31,898 nucleotides of DNA. It comes from CAYJPA01 sp964371945 (GTDB lineage Bacteria > Chloroflexota > Chloroflexia > Thermomicrobiales > UBA6265). The notes under the pieces were generated by a model. The model was not told the origin of the DNA. It did not search any database and was given only the letters and a program-made list of their open reading frames with translations. The translations under genes and the position numbers were made by a program. Location: NCBI GenBank assembly GCA_964371945.1, contig CAYJPA010000072.1, positions 1-31,898 of the forward strand, read 5' to 3'. Shown here piece after piece: positions 15,082 through 23,606 of this stretch (position 1 is its first letter; each line of letters opens with the position of its first letter).

Positions 15082-16761
15082 ATGAGTCAGCATGATCTCG
15101 ACGGTAACCTCGTGAAATCGAAGCTCACTCGCCGTGAACTGATCGAACGAGCGGCTTCGCTCGGACTCGCGGTTCCAGCGCTTTCGCTCCTCGCCGGCAA
15201 TGCGATGCCGGCGAGATCGGCGCGCGCCCAAGGAACGACCGCCGCACCGGGCGGAACGCTCACCTACGGATTCTGGCAGCCAGTCACGAACCTCGATCCG
15301 CAAGGGGGCACCCTGCAAATTGAGGCACTGATCAACCAAAACATTCAGGACCGAATCGTTTGGAAGAAGCCGGGCGATCCAACCTACTATCCGGGACTAG
15401 CGGCCTCGTGGGAAGTTGCCCCGGATTTCACGTCCTACACGCTGAAACTGCGAAATGATGTGAAGTTCCACGACGGAACTCCATTCAACGCGGAAGCGGT
15501 GAAATTCACATTCGATCGGATTATTGATCCGGCCACCCAAGCAGGCGCGGCCTTAGCCGCGCTCGGCCCCTACGATTCCTCGGAAGTCATCGACGATTAC
15601 ACGGTCAAGGTGAATTTCAAGCAACCGAATGGCTCTTTCCTCAACATGGCGACCACGGTTTGGCTTTCGCCACAGTCGCCAACCGCAATCGCCAAATGGG
15701 GTCCAGATTATCAGGATCACTTGACAGGCGCGGGTTCAATGATGATGACGGAGCACGTCCACGACGATCACATCACCGTCGTCAGGAACCCCGACTACAC
15801 GTGGGGGCCGTCGATCTTCAATCATACCGGGCCGTCAATTCTCGACAGCATTGTGTACCGGCTTCTGCCGGAGGATGCGACCCGCCTCGCAGCGCTTATG
15901 GCCGGTGAAATCGACGTCATCGATCGCGTTGGCCCGGAGGATTTGACCAGTCTCCAGGCAGATAGCAACTACAAGACCTTCTCGGGAGCAGCGGGTGGCG
16001 CTCCGTGGATCATGTGCCTCAATACCACGAAGGCGCCGACCAGCGAACTGGCCGTTCGCCAGGCGATGATGATGACCTTCGACCAGGCGGCAATTGTCGA
16101 TCTTCTCTTCAAAGGTACGTTGACGCCGGCGTATAACCTCCTCGAGCCGACGATGGTCGGATACGACGAGACGACCAAGGACCTCTTCAAAGTTGACGTC
16201 GAAGGCGCTAAGCAGTTGCTCGAAGACAACGGTTGGACAGGTGATGGGATCCGGTCCAAAGACGGCAATCCGCTGGCGGTGGATCTCTATATCGTCGCTG
16301 ACTTCGGCATGGATGACATGTCCGCGGCAGTACAGTCGCAGATGCAGGCCATTGGATTGGATATCAAGATCACAAGCCTGGCATTTCCGGCCTGGTGGGA
16401 AGCGATCAACGCTGGCGCCGACGCCCCTCATACCGCCAACTGGACTTTCTATTGGTGGGCGGATCCATCTGGTCCGTTTACCGCCTTCTTCTCGGAGGCC
16501 GGGCTTGGAATCGGCAACGGGTCGAACTACACCAATCCAGATGTCGAGAAGCTGCTTTCCGACGCACTCGCCACCGGCGACGACACGCAGCGTGCGGATT
16601 TCTACAATCAGGCCGTGCGCAAGGTGATCGCTGACGTCGGCGGACTGCCCGCGTTCCACAAGCGGTTGGTTCTTGCGGCAAAAGCCAGCGTCGACATGGA
16701 CAATCTCCAAACAAATGCGGAGGGTTATCCGAATTTCTATGACGTTGGGTTCTTAAGCTAA
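15082..16761 (+). CDS. ABC transporter substrate-binding protein, family 5 (DppA/OppA-like)
   Basis: I chose the ATG at 15082 because GGAGG lies exactly 5 nt upstream; earlier in-frame starts lack this. The 559-residue product has a Tat-like signal (TRRELIERAASLGLAVPALS, cleaved near ARAQ-G). The SBP_bac_5 fold follows: GGTLTYGFWQPVTNLDPQ, AASWEVAPDFTSYTLKLR, VKFHDGTPFNAEAVKFTFDR (the family signature), and later VRQAMMMTFDQAAIVD and AKQLLEDNGWTGDG. It binds peptides or other small solutes outside the membrane and delivers them to the permeases at 16924 and 17837. The exact ligand cannot be read from sequence. A strong terminator after this gene suggests that it is made in excess over the permeases. 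Confidence 0.95.
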   Translation: MSQHDLDGNLVKSKLTRRELIERAASLGLAVPALSLLAGNAMPARSARAQGTTAAPGGTLTYGFWQPVTNLDPQGGTLQIEALINQNIQDRIVWKKPGDPTYYPGLAASWEVAPDFTSYTLKLRNDVKFHDGTPFNAEAVKFTFDRIIDPATQAGAALAALGPYDSSEVIDDYTVKVNFKQPNGSFLNMATTVWLSPQSPTAIAKWGPDYQDHLTGAGSMMMTEHVHDDHITVVRNPDYTWGPSIFNHTGPSILDSIVYRLLPEDATRLAALMAGEIDVIDRVGPEDLTSLQADSNYKTFSGAAGGAPWIMCLNTTKAPTSELAVRQAMMMTFDQAAIVDLLFKGTLTPAYNLLEPTMVGYDETTKDLFKVDVEGAKQLLEDNGWTGDGIRSKDGNPLAVDLYIVADFGMDDMSAAVQSQMQAIGLDIKITSLAFPAWWEAINAGADAPHTANWTFYWWADPSGPFTAFFSEAGLGIGNGSNYTNPDVEKLLSDALATGDDTQRADFYNQAVRKVIADVGGLPAFHKRLVLAAKASVDMDNLQTNAEGYPNFYDVGFLS

Positions 16762-16771
16762 CTCACAAGCG

Positions 16772-16807
16772 AACGCCCGTATTCGCTGTGAGGCGAATAC
16801 GGGCGTT
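16772..16807 (+). terminator. Strong intra-operonic terminator after the binding-protein gene
   Basis: AACGCCCGTATTCGC (16772-16786) and its perfect complement (16793-16807) form a 15-bp stem with a 6-nt loop, followed by TCTTC. Part of the transcripts would end here, giving more binding protein than permease. Confidence 0.85.
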
Positions 16808-16923
16808 TCTTCACACTACGCTCGGCGTTCGTTCGTCACTGTTTGTCGCAGCCGGATGCTTCCGGCCTCGACGCCGCTGAAGGGATGTGAGCAATCGGTA
16901 CGTACATCCTTCGGCGTCTCGCA

Positions 16924-17817
16924 ATGGCAGTGCCGACGATTTTCGGCGTCTCCATCGCTGTCTTCATGATGGTTCACCTTCTGCCGGGCGATCCGGTCGA
17001 CGTGATGCTGTCCGGCACCAGCGTCACGGTCGAGCAAAAGGACCAACTTCGACATCAGTTGGGCCTCGACCGCCCTCTGACTCAACAGTACGGATCCTTT
17101 ATCTCCCGCGCGGTTCGCGGTGACTTTGGACGCTCGATTCGGACCCGTGCCGTGGTGTGGCGAGAGATGCGCGGCGCGTTCCCCGACACGCTGAAGCTCA
17201 CCGTCGCGGGCATGGCCGTGGCGATGGCGATCGGATTCCCTTTAGGGCTTTTCGCGGCATTGAAGCAACGGACCTGGCTTGACAGCGGGGCGATGCTCGT
17301 CGCGCTCTTCGGTGTTGCGATGCCGAATTACCTCATTGGGATCCTTCTCATTTATCTCCTCGCGCTCAAGCTTCATTGGCTGCCGGCCACCGGTCAGGGA
17401 GGTATCGACACTCTCCTCATGCCGGCGCTTGCCCTGGGCTGGGGATACGCCGCGATCATCGCCCGTCTCGTGAGGGCGAATTTGATCGAAGTCATGCGCC
17501 GTGAATTCATCTTGACCGCGCGCGCGAAGGGTCTGTCGAACAGGCAGGTCGTTTATCGACACGCGGTCAAGAACTCCCTCATCCCGGTAGTCACGATGCT
17601 GGGCTTGCAGTTTGGCAACATGCTCAGCGGCGCGGTCGTCATCGAGGCGTTGTTCGCTCGTCGCGGAATCGGCAATTTACTCGTCCGCGGCATCCTCGGA
17701 AGCGATTTTCCGATGGTGCAGGCGATTGTTTTGGTACTGTCTGGCGTTTACGTTCTTGGAAACCTACTCGTTGATCTATCGTACGGATTGCTCGATCCGC
17801 GCATTCGTTATTCGTAG
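16924..17817 (+). CDS. ABC transporter permease, DppB/OppB-like
   Basis: An inner-membrane permease of the binding-protein-dependent family with about six helices. It has the DppB N-terminal block VPTIFGVSIAVF, VHLLPGDPVDVML and DRPLTQQYGSFI, a periplasmic stretch, and the EAA-type loop that contacts the ATPase (REFILTARAKGLSNRQVVYR). From the ATG at 16924 the protein is 297 residues. Residues encoded immediately upstream in the same frame (GTYILRRLA) are clearly homologous to the usual start of the family, but no ATG, GTG or TTG precedes them, only ATC at 16894 after an in-frame stop. The true start may therefore be ATC, with AAGGG 9 nt upstream. It pairs with the DppC-like gene 19 nt downstream. 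Confidence 0.92.
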   Translation: MAVPTIFGVSIAVFMMVHLLPGDPVDVMLSGTSVTVEQKDQLRHQLGLDRPLTQQYGSFISRAVRGDFGRSIRTRAVVWREMRGAFPDTLKLTVAGMAVAMAIGFPLGLFAALKQRTWLDSGAMLVALFGVAMPNYLIGILLIYLLALKLHWLPATGQGGIDTLLMPALALGWGYAAIIARLVRANLIEVMRREFILTARAKGLSNRQVVYRHAVKNSLIPVVTMLGLQFGNMLSGAVVIEALFARRGIGNLLVRGILGSDFPMVQAIVLVLSGVYVLGNLLVDLSYGLLDPRIRYS

Positions 17818-17836
17818 TTACCGGTTGGAATTCCGA

Positions 17837-18754
17837 ATGGTTACCTCAATTAAGGGCCGATCGCTCGCCTCCAAGCATCACGAATCTCAGAGACCTGGCG
17901 ACGCGGCGTTTCGGCTGAGCGGTTTCCTTCGGCGATTCAACAAAAATAGGGCCGCGGTTGTGTCGGCGTTGATCCTGTTGCTTTTGATTATCGTCAGTCT
18001 AGATGTCGTGACCGGTCGAATCGCCCCGTTTGAGCCGACAAAGATCAGTACCGGACCGAAGCTTACTTCCCCCAACGGCGATCATCCATTTGGGACGGAC
18101 CAGCTCGGGCGAGATGTTTTTAGTCGCACGCTTTATGGTGGCCGCCTAACGCTTAGCTCATCACTGTTGGGCGTGATGATTGCGGCCGCTATTGGCGTTG
18201 TCGCCGGATTGATCGCCGGTTATCGCGCCGGTTGGGTCGACTCGGTCATCATGCGCCTCGTTGACATCTTGCTCGCATTTCCAGGAATATTGCTGACCCT
18301 GGCCGTTGTTGCGGTCCTTGGACCTGGACTTAAGAATATTCAAGTCGCCGTCGGTATTTCCCTAATCCCTCCGTTCGTGCGACTTGTCCGCGGCTCAGTT
18401 CTCTCCGCGAAGCATGACGAGTATGTCATTGCGGCAGTGACAATGGGATGTCGACCGTGGCGCGTGATGTTTCGCCATATTTTACCCAATATCGCAACTT
18501 CGATCCTGGTTCTCTTTACCACAGCGATTGGCTGGGCAATTATCATTGCGACGTCTCTAAGCTTTCTGGGACTTGGAACTGCACCACCGAACGCGGAGTG
18601 GGGTGCAGATATGAAATCGGCCCTGACCTATCTCAATCACGCTTGGTGGGTAGCCTTTCCAGGAATCGCTATTACCATCACGATTATTTCGGTCAATCTC
18701 TTTGGCGATGGACTTCAAGACGCATTGGATCCCCACAGCAAGCGGAAGTCGTAA
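17837..18754 (+). CDS. ABC transporter permease, DppC/OppC-like
   Basis: The 305-residue second permease of the importer. I start it at the ATG at 17837, 19 nt after the preceding stop; a GGAA upstream is a weak ribosome binding site, so translation may be coupled. It has a cytoplasmic N-terminus with FRLSGFLRRFNKNRAAVVSA, the first helix, then the DppC signature SPNGDHPFGTDQLGRDVFSR. The transport domain contains the EAA loop (DEYVIAAVTMGCRPWRVMFR) and the conserved SFLGLGTAPPNAEWGADM near the C-terminus. It forms a heterodimeric channel with the 16924 gene product. The two ATPases (DppD/DppF-like) that normally complete the system are not in the window. Confidence 0.94.
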   Translation: MVTSIKGRSLASKHHESQRPGDAAFRLSGFLRRFNKNRAAVVSALILLLLIIVSLDVVTGRIAPFEPTKISTGPKLTSPNGDHPFGTDQLGRDVFSRTLYGGRLTLSSSLLGVMIAAAIGVVAGLIAGYRAGWVDSVIMRLVDILLAFPGILLTLAVVAVLGPGLKNIQVAVGISLIPPFVRLVRGSVLSAKHDEYVIAAVTMGCRPWRVMFRHILPNIATSILVLFTTAIGWAIIIATSLSFLGLGTAPPNAEWGADMKSALTYLNHAWWVAFPGIAITITIISVNLFGDGLQDALDPHSKRKS

Positions 18755-18769
18755 ACGAACAACGTCACC

Positions 18770-19863
18770 GTGCTGGAACGGATCGCGGCCGCGTTTGCCG
18801 GCTGTACCCATCCGCATATCTTTCCCCGGATCGACTTGCTTCGAGCCGAGCCAAGTGCGGAATTGGTTGGATGCTACGACCCGGACAAGCGCCTGAGCGA
18901 TGCGCTCGAACGGGATCATGGATTGACGGCGTTTCCGAGCCCGGAGGAGTTGCTGGATCAGCCAGGCGTTAATTTTGTGGTGATCGAAGGGTGGGATACG
19001 CACAATCCCGGGTACGTGAGCCAGGCGATCCTGCGAAATCAGGCGATCATGCTGGAAAAGCCGGGCGCTCCGAATCTACCGGCGATGCGTGCGATGCTGG
19101 ATGAGCTTCGCGCGCATCCGGTGCCGTTTCAGATCGGTTACCAGTTGCGCTCGTCTCCGGTGATTCCACACATTCAACGAATTCTGGCCGAGGGGGTGTT
19201 GGGTCCGATCACCTTGGTCCGCACGCACGCGGCCGCGCCTGTCGGAGGTGCGGCGGAGCCGTGGCAGAGCGTTCCGGGCGATCTTGGTGGACTGTTGTAC
19301 ACGGACGGTTGCCACATGATCGATTTGATCGTGCATTTGCTCGGCAATCCGCGATCGGTGAAGGGCTCGATCCTCAAACTGCCTGCTGGACCGCTGGTGC
19401 GAGCGCACGGGTACAAGACCGACACGCTGCTCGTCCAGGGCGATACGGTTCAGATTCCGCTTGGTGGATTGATGTATGAAGATGGAGCGGGGCGATCCTC
19501 GATTACGAGGATAAGCTCGTCACGTTCGACATCACCGGTTGGGAGGTGCACCCGTGGGTCGAGACCTGGCGCATGGAGCTCTATGGCGCTAACGGCACGC
19601 TCTTTGCCGGGCTGGAGCCGCCGTCTTACGAGCTCTATGTGCGAAATGCGATCGGCGACTATCAGCCGGGTTGGCACGAGTGGCAGGCACTCAAAAAGCC
19701 GGGTATCGACCCGGCCTACACCGGCGAGATGGCACGGATGCTCGCAAGGGTTCGATCATGGGATATCGACAACGAACAGTGGCTCGACGACGCGAACGCG
19801 GTCACCACCATCCTCGACCGCATTTTTTCATCGGCCCAAGCTGATCCTGTCATGCCTGCGTAG
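18770..19863 (+). pseudogene. Gfo/Idh/MocA-family oxidoreductase with a frameshift
   Basis: The first ~240 residues read as an NAD(P)-dependent Gfo/Idh/MocA oxidoreductase: FAGCTHPHIFPRIDLLR, ELVGCYDPDKR, LEKPGAPNLPAMRAML with the EKP motif at 96-98, and LLYTDGCHMIDLIVHLLGNP for the catalytic region. After YEDGAG the frame becomes nonsense. The correct continuation (ILDYEDKLVTFDITGWEVHP, then WVETWRMELYG to the end at 19863) lies in another frame. One additional base in the GGGG run at 19489-19492 restores a full-length ~364-residue enzyme. The start is a GTG 15 nt after dppC, with no obvious glycine-rich GxGxxG before FAG. Its place in the importer operon suggests oxidation of an imported sugar-like solute. 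It is a pseudogene unless the missing base is an assembly error. Confidence 0.85.
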
Positions 19864-19898
19864 GGCAGTGAACTGAAACCGGCGGCCAACAAGTCGAA

Positions 19899-20648
19899 TC
19901 AAATCGCGTTCTTTGGAATCAGGAGCTGGTTGAAGGCGGCGGCGGCCATATCGACATGTCGCTTGCCATCGCGCAGCGAAATGCTCAAGTGTCCTGGCAA
20001 AAACGCGTCAAACTCGACCTTGGCCATTTTGATGCAGCTCGCGGCGTATTCCTGGATCGAGCAGTCGGGAATGTTCTGGGCGATGATCGTTCCGCCGTGG
20101 AAGACCAAATCGCCCAAGATCATACACTTCCGGTCTCCCCCTTCGACAAGGAACGAAACATGCCCACGTGAGTGTCCATCGGTGTCGAACGGGGTAACCT
20201 TCAGCCGGCCGATGTTGAACGATTTGCCATCGACCAAAGTTCCCTCGGCGGGGCACGCTTCATACACGTAGTCGGTGGGATAGAAACCGGCTTTCTTCGC
20301 GAACGGCAGGCTCACGGTTTCTTCGTCGCCAATCGACAGCGTGTGGGCACAGAGAGGCGATCCAACCACCGTCACGCCTAGCCGGCGCTTGAAATCGGCG
20401 CTCCCGCCGGCGTGGTCGGTGTGGTAGTGGGTCAACAACAGCGTTTTGATCTTGCTGAGGTCATAACCATCGGCTTCGATGTTTGCCAAAATCTGATCGG
20501 TTGCGCCGTGCTTGCCGCCCATGCCGGCGTCAACCAACGCGATCTCGTCGCCGCCGTCGATGAGATAGATGTGGCAGTCGAGGGGCGCCGAGATGTTGAA
20601 CCCAAAATTGCCGCCGCCAACGAGCGCGATATCGGGCGTGAGTCGCAT
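19899..20648 (-). CDS. MBL-fold metallo-hydrolase, 249 aa
   Basis: AGGAG about 7 nt upstream of the ATG at 20646-20648 fixes the start. The 249-residue cytosolic protein has the metallo-beta-lactamase fold: opening strands CHIYLIDGGDEIALVDAG, then the metal motif THYHTDHAGG (His74, His76, Asp78, His79), a later His in TDGHSRGHVSF, the bridging Asp in ILGDLVF, and a last His in FLPGHLS. This is the complete di-metal ligand set. The substrate cannot be assigned; relatives include glyoxalase II-like and lactonase enzymes. It is convergent with the Gfo/Idh gene at its 3' end and has no co-directional partner. Confidence 0.92.
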   Translation of the reverse strand: MRLTPDIALVGGGNFGFNISAPLDCHIYLIDGGDEIALVDAGMGGKHGATDQILANIEADGYDLSKIKTLLLTHYHTDHAGGSADFKRRLGVTVVGSPLCAHTLSIGDEETVSLPFAKKAGFYPTDYVYEACPAEGTLVDGKSFNIGRLKVTPFDTDGHSRGHVSFLVEGGDRKCMILGDLVFHGGTIIAQNIPDCSIQEYAASCIKMAKVEFDAFLPGHLSISLRDGKRHVDMAAAAFNQLLIPKNAI

Positions 20649-20862
20649 GTCTTCTCCTCGCAATTCGCAATATTGCATCGTGTCGCCGTAGGGTCGCGGC
20701 AGGATAGCACATGCGCGGTGCTTTTTGGCATGAGTTTCAGCGTGGTTTGGTTGTTTTTTCACAGCGAGGTTTGCGCATGAAGAAACCCGACGCAACGGCG
20801 CGGGTAGATGTCCTCGAACGCGACACAAGGAGTGACAATGGTTCGAAGAGCGGGAGATGGGC

Positions 20863-21149
20863 ATGCTGTTCATGGTGGTGGAGCATTTCAAACCAGGGAA
20901 GGTGCGTGAGATATACCGGCATGCTCGTGAGCGTGGCCGGGGACGCCGGATGGGCTGATTTATGTCGATATCTGGGTCGAGGCCGGGTTTGGGCGATGTT
21001 TCCAATTGATGGAGTGCGATGATGCAAGCCTGCTGCAGGAGTGGGTCTTGAGGTGGGAGGAGCACGATTTCGGCACCTTCGAAATCGTTCCTGTCGTTCA
21101 TTCCAAGCAGACGTCGTCGCTCGTTGAACGAGCATCCACGAATTCATGA
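20863..21149 (+). pseudogene. DUF3303-like small protein gene with a frameshift
   Basis: Two adjoining frames together give a complete small protein: LFMVVEHFKPGKVREIYRHA and RERGRG in the first, then PDGLIYVDIWVEAGFGRCFQ, LMECDDASLLQEWVLRWEEH and DFGTFEIVPVVHSKQTSSLV in the second. This is the DUF3303 pattern (FMVIExF...RxRGRxxPDGLxYVDSWVE...CFQLME). The frames join at a GGGG run (20939-20942), where one extra G restores a single ~95-residue ORF. GGGAG six nt before the ATG at 20863 supports the start. Family function is unknown. It is either a decayed gene or a base-level assembly error. Confidence 0.8.
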
Positions 21150-21222
21150 CGGCGCAACCGGCGCGAAGACGGGTCACCCGCGATTGCGAGTGACCCTGTC
21201 GTCTTCTATGCCGGCCGGCCGG

Positions 21223-22899
21223 TTATCGGGCGACTGGCGTTGCCTGTTTGGGCGTGCCGCCGAGCTTGAGTGCGATGATCTCGAGCGCCGGAGTTGGCGC
21301 CGGACCCGCGGTCGACGCCGGCGGAAACAGCGGCCCTCCAGCCGGGAAGTAGATATAGTCGCCCGAGACGGCAGCTTGGGCGTTGATGCCCGCGGACGCC
21401 TGGTAGCGGAAGACCTCTGTGCCATTGGCCACATGGAACGCCAGAATCACGCCATCGAGTCCAGCGGTGAAAACGATGTCATTCGTGATCGTGGCGGCCG
21501 CGAGCGGACCAGAGGCAAGCGGGGTCTCCCAGACGATTGAACCGTCAGAACCATTCAATGCGACCAGGAATCCAGTCGCCTTGGTGAAGTCGAATCCCGC
21601 ATTCGGATCGAATCCCGTTCCGATGTAGGTGCTCGCGAGCTCATAAACCGGGCAGATCAGGAGATTGCTGGCCGCGGAGTACGCATATTGCGTTTCGACG
21701 CCGCCAAGCGTTCCCGGCCAGACTTCAAGGCTCACGCCGGCGTCGACCTCGGTGAATTCGTCGTTCTGGTGCGTACCGACCGGCGTTCGCCAGATAAGAT
21801 CACCAGTGTCGCGATCCAGCGCATAGACAAACCCGTGCTTGCCAGAGGTGAAGACGACCTTGCGGCCGTCGACTTCGGCAAGGATCGGTGTCAGTTGGTT
21901 ATCGAGGTCGAAGAGATCGTGCGGCTTGACCTGGTAATACCAGTCAAGCGTGGCGGTTGCCGGATCCATTTTGAGGATCGAGTCGGTGTAGAGGTTGTCT
22001 CCTGGCCGGCTGCTGCCCCACGGCCAGCCTTCGGCCCCGGGGTAGGGCGCAGGATTTGCGACCGGGATGTAGACCTTGCCTTCTTCGTCAAAGGACGGCG
22101 GATGCCAGAACCCACCGCCGGAATTGACCGTCGGATTGCCCCAGAGGTTGTCGGTGGTGGTGTCGAAATACCAGAGGACCGTGCCAGACGCCGCGTCGAT
22201 CGCGTGGATGACGCCGCGCTGGCCGCCACCATAGAAGCCCTCGGAAGAGCCTGGAATTGTGCTCACATAGACGACATTGTTGTGCACCGCGGGGAATGTG
22301 GTAATGCCCTCCTTCAGCGGTCCCTGGATATTCGTCCGCCAGATCTCGGCGCCTGTTTTCTGTTCAAGCGCCACGACATCGGCAGCTCCGCCGAGCGTGG
22401 TGAACAGCAAACCGTAGGCCGCGGCGACGCCGTTGGGTCCGCCGGACGGGACAACATCGTTGTACATGTTGACCCAAACTAGCTCGCCGGTCTCTTTGTT
22501 CAGCGCGTAAACGTTGGCGCTGGCATCCTGGATGAAGATGAGGTCGTCAGCGATCGATGGATTCGCCGTCAGGGCGCCGAATGCGGCCGAGGCCGAGACC
22601 GGAAAGGTCCATGCCGCGCCGAGCCGTGCGACGGTGGCAGCGCTGATATTGGTGCCTTTGACATCGCGCGTGCCCTGGAGATCGAGATTCTCCGCGGGCC
22701 AGTTTGTTTCGGTGTTGAATTCTTGTGGGATTGGATCTCCGAGCGGCGTTGGGGTTGCGGCGCCGTCATCCTGGGCGTCTTGAGCGAACGCCTGGTTGGA
22801 TCCAGGTCCGCCAGTAGAGAGCGCGCCTCCGGCGGTCACGACCCCCGTTGCCCCCACCGCTCCGATAAATCGACGACGGGAAAGGCTAATTTTCCCCAT
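21223..22899 (-). CDS. Tat-exported PQQ-type beta-propeller protein (quinoprotein dehydrogenase-like)
   Basis: A 558-residue exported protein. I chose the ATG at 22897-22899, which directly precedes a classic Tat signal (SLSRRRFIGAVGATGVVTAG; cleavage near AFAQ). An AAGGAAG lies upstream. The mature part begins NWPAENLDLQGTRDVKGTNI, where quinoprotein alcohol dehydrogenases have W...D..GTRYSPLKQI, and then shows repeated propeller blades: VYALNKETGELVWVNM, VVALEQKTGAEIWRTN, IHAIDAASGTVLWYF, VYALDRDTGDLIWRTP and LVALNGSDGSIVWETP. NPAPYPG and WYYQVKPHDLFDLDNQL are further family-like segments. It has no vicinal cysteine pair and no cytochrome c motif. A PQQ-dependent oxidation of an alcohol or polyol outside the membrane is likely; a non-catalytic propeller is possible. 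Confidence 0.88.
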   Translation of the reverse strand: MGKISLSRRRFIGAVGATGVVTAGGALSTGGPGSNQAFAQDAQDDGAATPTPLGDPIPQEFNTETNWPAENLDLQGTRDVKGTNISAATVARLGAAWTFPVSASAAFGALTANPSIADDLIFIQDASANVYALNKETGELVWVNMYNDVVPSGGPNGVAAAYGLLFTTLGGAADVVALEQKTGAEIWRTNIQGPLKEGITTFPAVHNNVVYVSTIPGSSEGFYGGGQRGVIHAIDAASGTVLWYFDTTTDNLWGNPTVNSGGGFWHPPSFDEEGKVYIPVANPAPYPGAEGWPWGSSRPGDNLYTDSILKMDPATATLDWYYQVKPHDLFDLDNQLTPILAEVDGRKVVFTSGKHGFVYALDRDTGDLIWRTPVGTHQNDEFTEVDAGVSLEVWPGTLGGVETQYAYSAASNLLICPVYELASTYIGTGFDPNAGFDFTKATGFLVALNGSDGSIVWETPLASGPLAAATITNDIVFTAGLDGVILAFHVANGTEVFRYQASAGINAQAAVSGDYIYFPAGGPLFPPASTAGPAPTPALEIIALKLGGTPKQATPVAR

Positions 22900-23606
22900 T
22901 GTTCGCTGCTTCCTTCTCTGCTCCAATTCGCCGGGGTGATCATCTGATTCAACCACGGCATCGATCACCTGAATTATTCGCCGCCGGAAGTCCGGCAAAA
23001 TCAGCGCGCTGCATGGGCTCGCCACGGCCTTGTTGACGCTCGGTTCTCATTGGTGAGTGCCCGAGAGGACGCAAATTATCATGCACGGACGGCGCCCTCG
23101 AATACGGCAGTTTGTGCGCATTCCGATTGCCAAACGTGATGATCGCGACATTCTGGGAACACCTCCAGCATACCGACCCTTTTTCTAGCACTCCATTCAC
23201 GCCACAAAGGCCGCGAGCGAAAATCTGCCGACCGCCGCACTAACATCATCGAAGCTGCTCGATCGCAAGCATGTCGAAAATTGGAGGAGCGCCGGCGGCG
23301 GACTGGTCATGGACGGCGGTGCTTTGGAGCCGGGAGGGCCGGATCGACGCCGGATGGTTCTCGGTTCGGACACGTCTTCACCGGCCCGCCGGCGCCTATG
23401 GCGCGACTCCGCCAGTCGTGAACGCGGCTGATGTCCGGCCCGATGACAATGCAATGGTTCCCCGCGGACGCATCATCGGGCATCCAATTTTGACCTAGAC
23501 GGCCCAGACTATTGAGCACATCAATTACTTAACGGCTCCGGCACAATTCGCTTTTCTGCTTCGGAAGCCGAACGACAGTATGCATGGTGGAGCTTTACCG
23601 TGTGCG
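22900..23606. other. Gene-free stretch
   Basis: About 700 nt between two divergent genes. Short frames on both strands have no ribosome binding sites, no signal peptides and no family resemblance. It presumably contains the promoters of the propeller gene (minus) and the carbonic anhydrase gene (plus), but I see no clear -35/-10 pairs. It may hold degraded coding sequence. Confidence 0.4.

Noticed and set aside
15019..15339. Minus-strand ORF across the start of the binding-protein gene
   Set aside because: It overlaps the promoter-proximal leader and the Tat signal of a well-supported gene and has no recognisable product.
18700..18780. Missing GxGxxG at the Gfo/Idh start as a separate lesion
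   Set aside because: Some relatives have a shortened N-terminus with FAGC.HPHI in this place, so I did not count it as damage.
19480..19560. Programmed frameshift in the Gfo/Idh gene
   Set aside because: No classical slippery heptamer with a downstream structure is evident, and the family is not known to use frameshifting.
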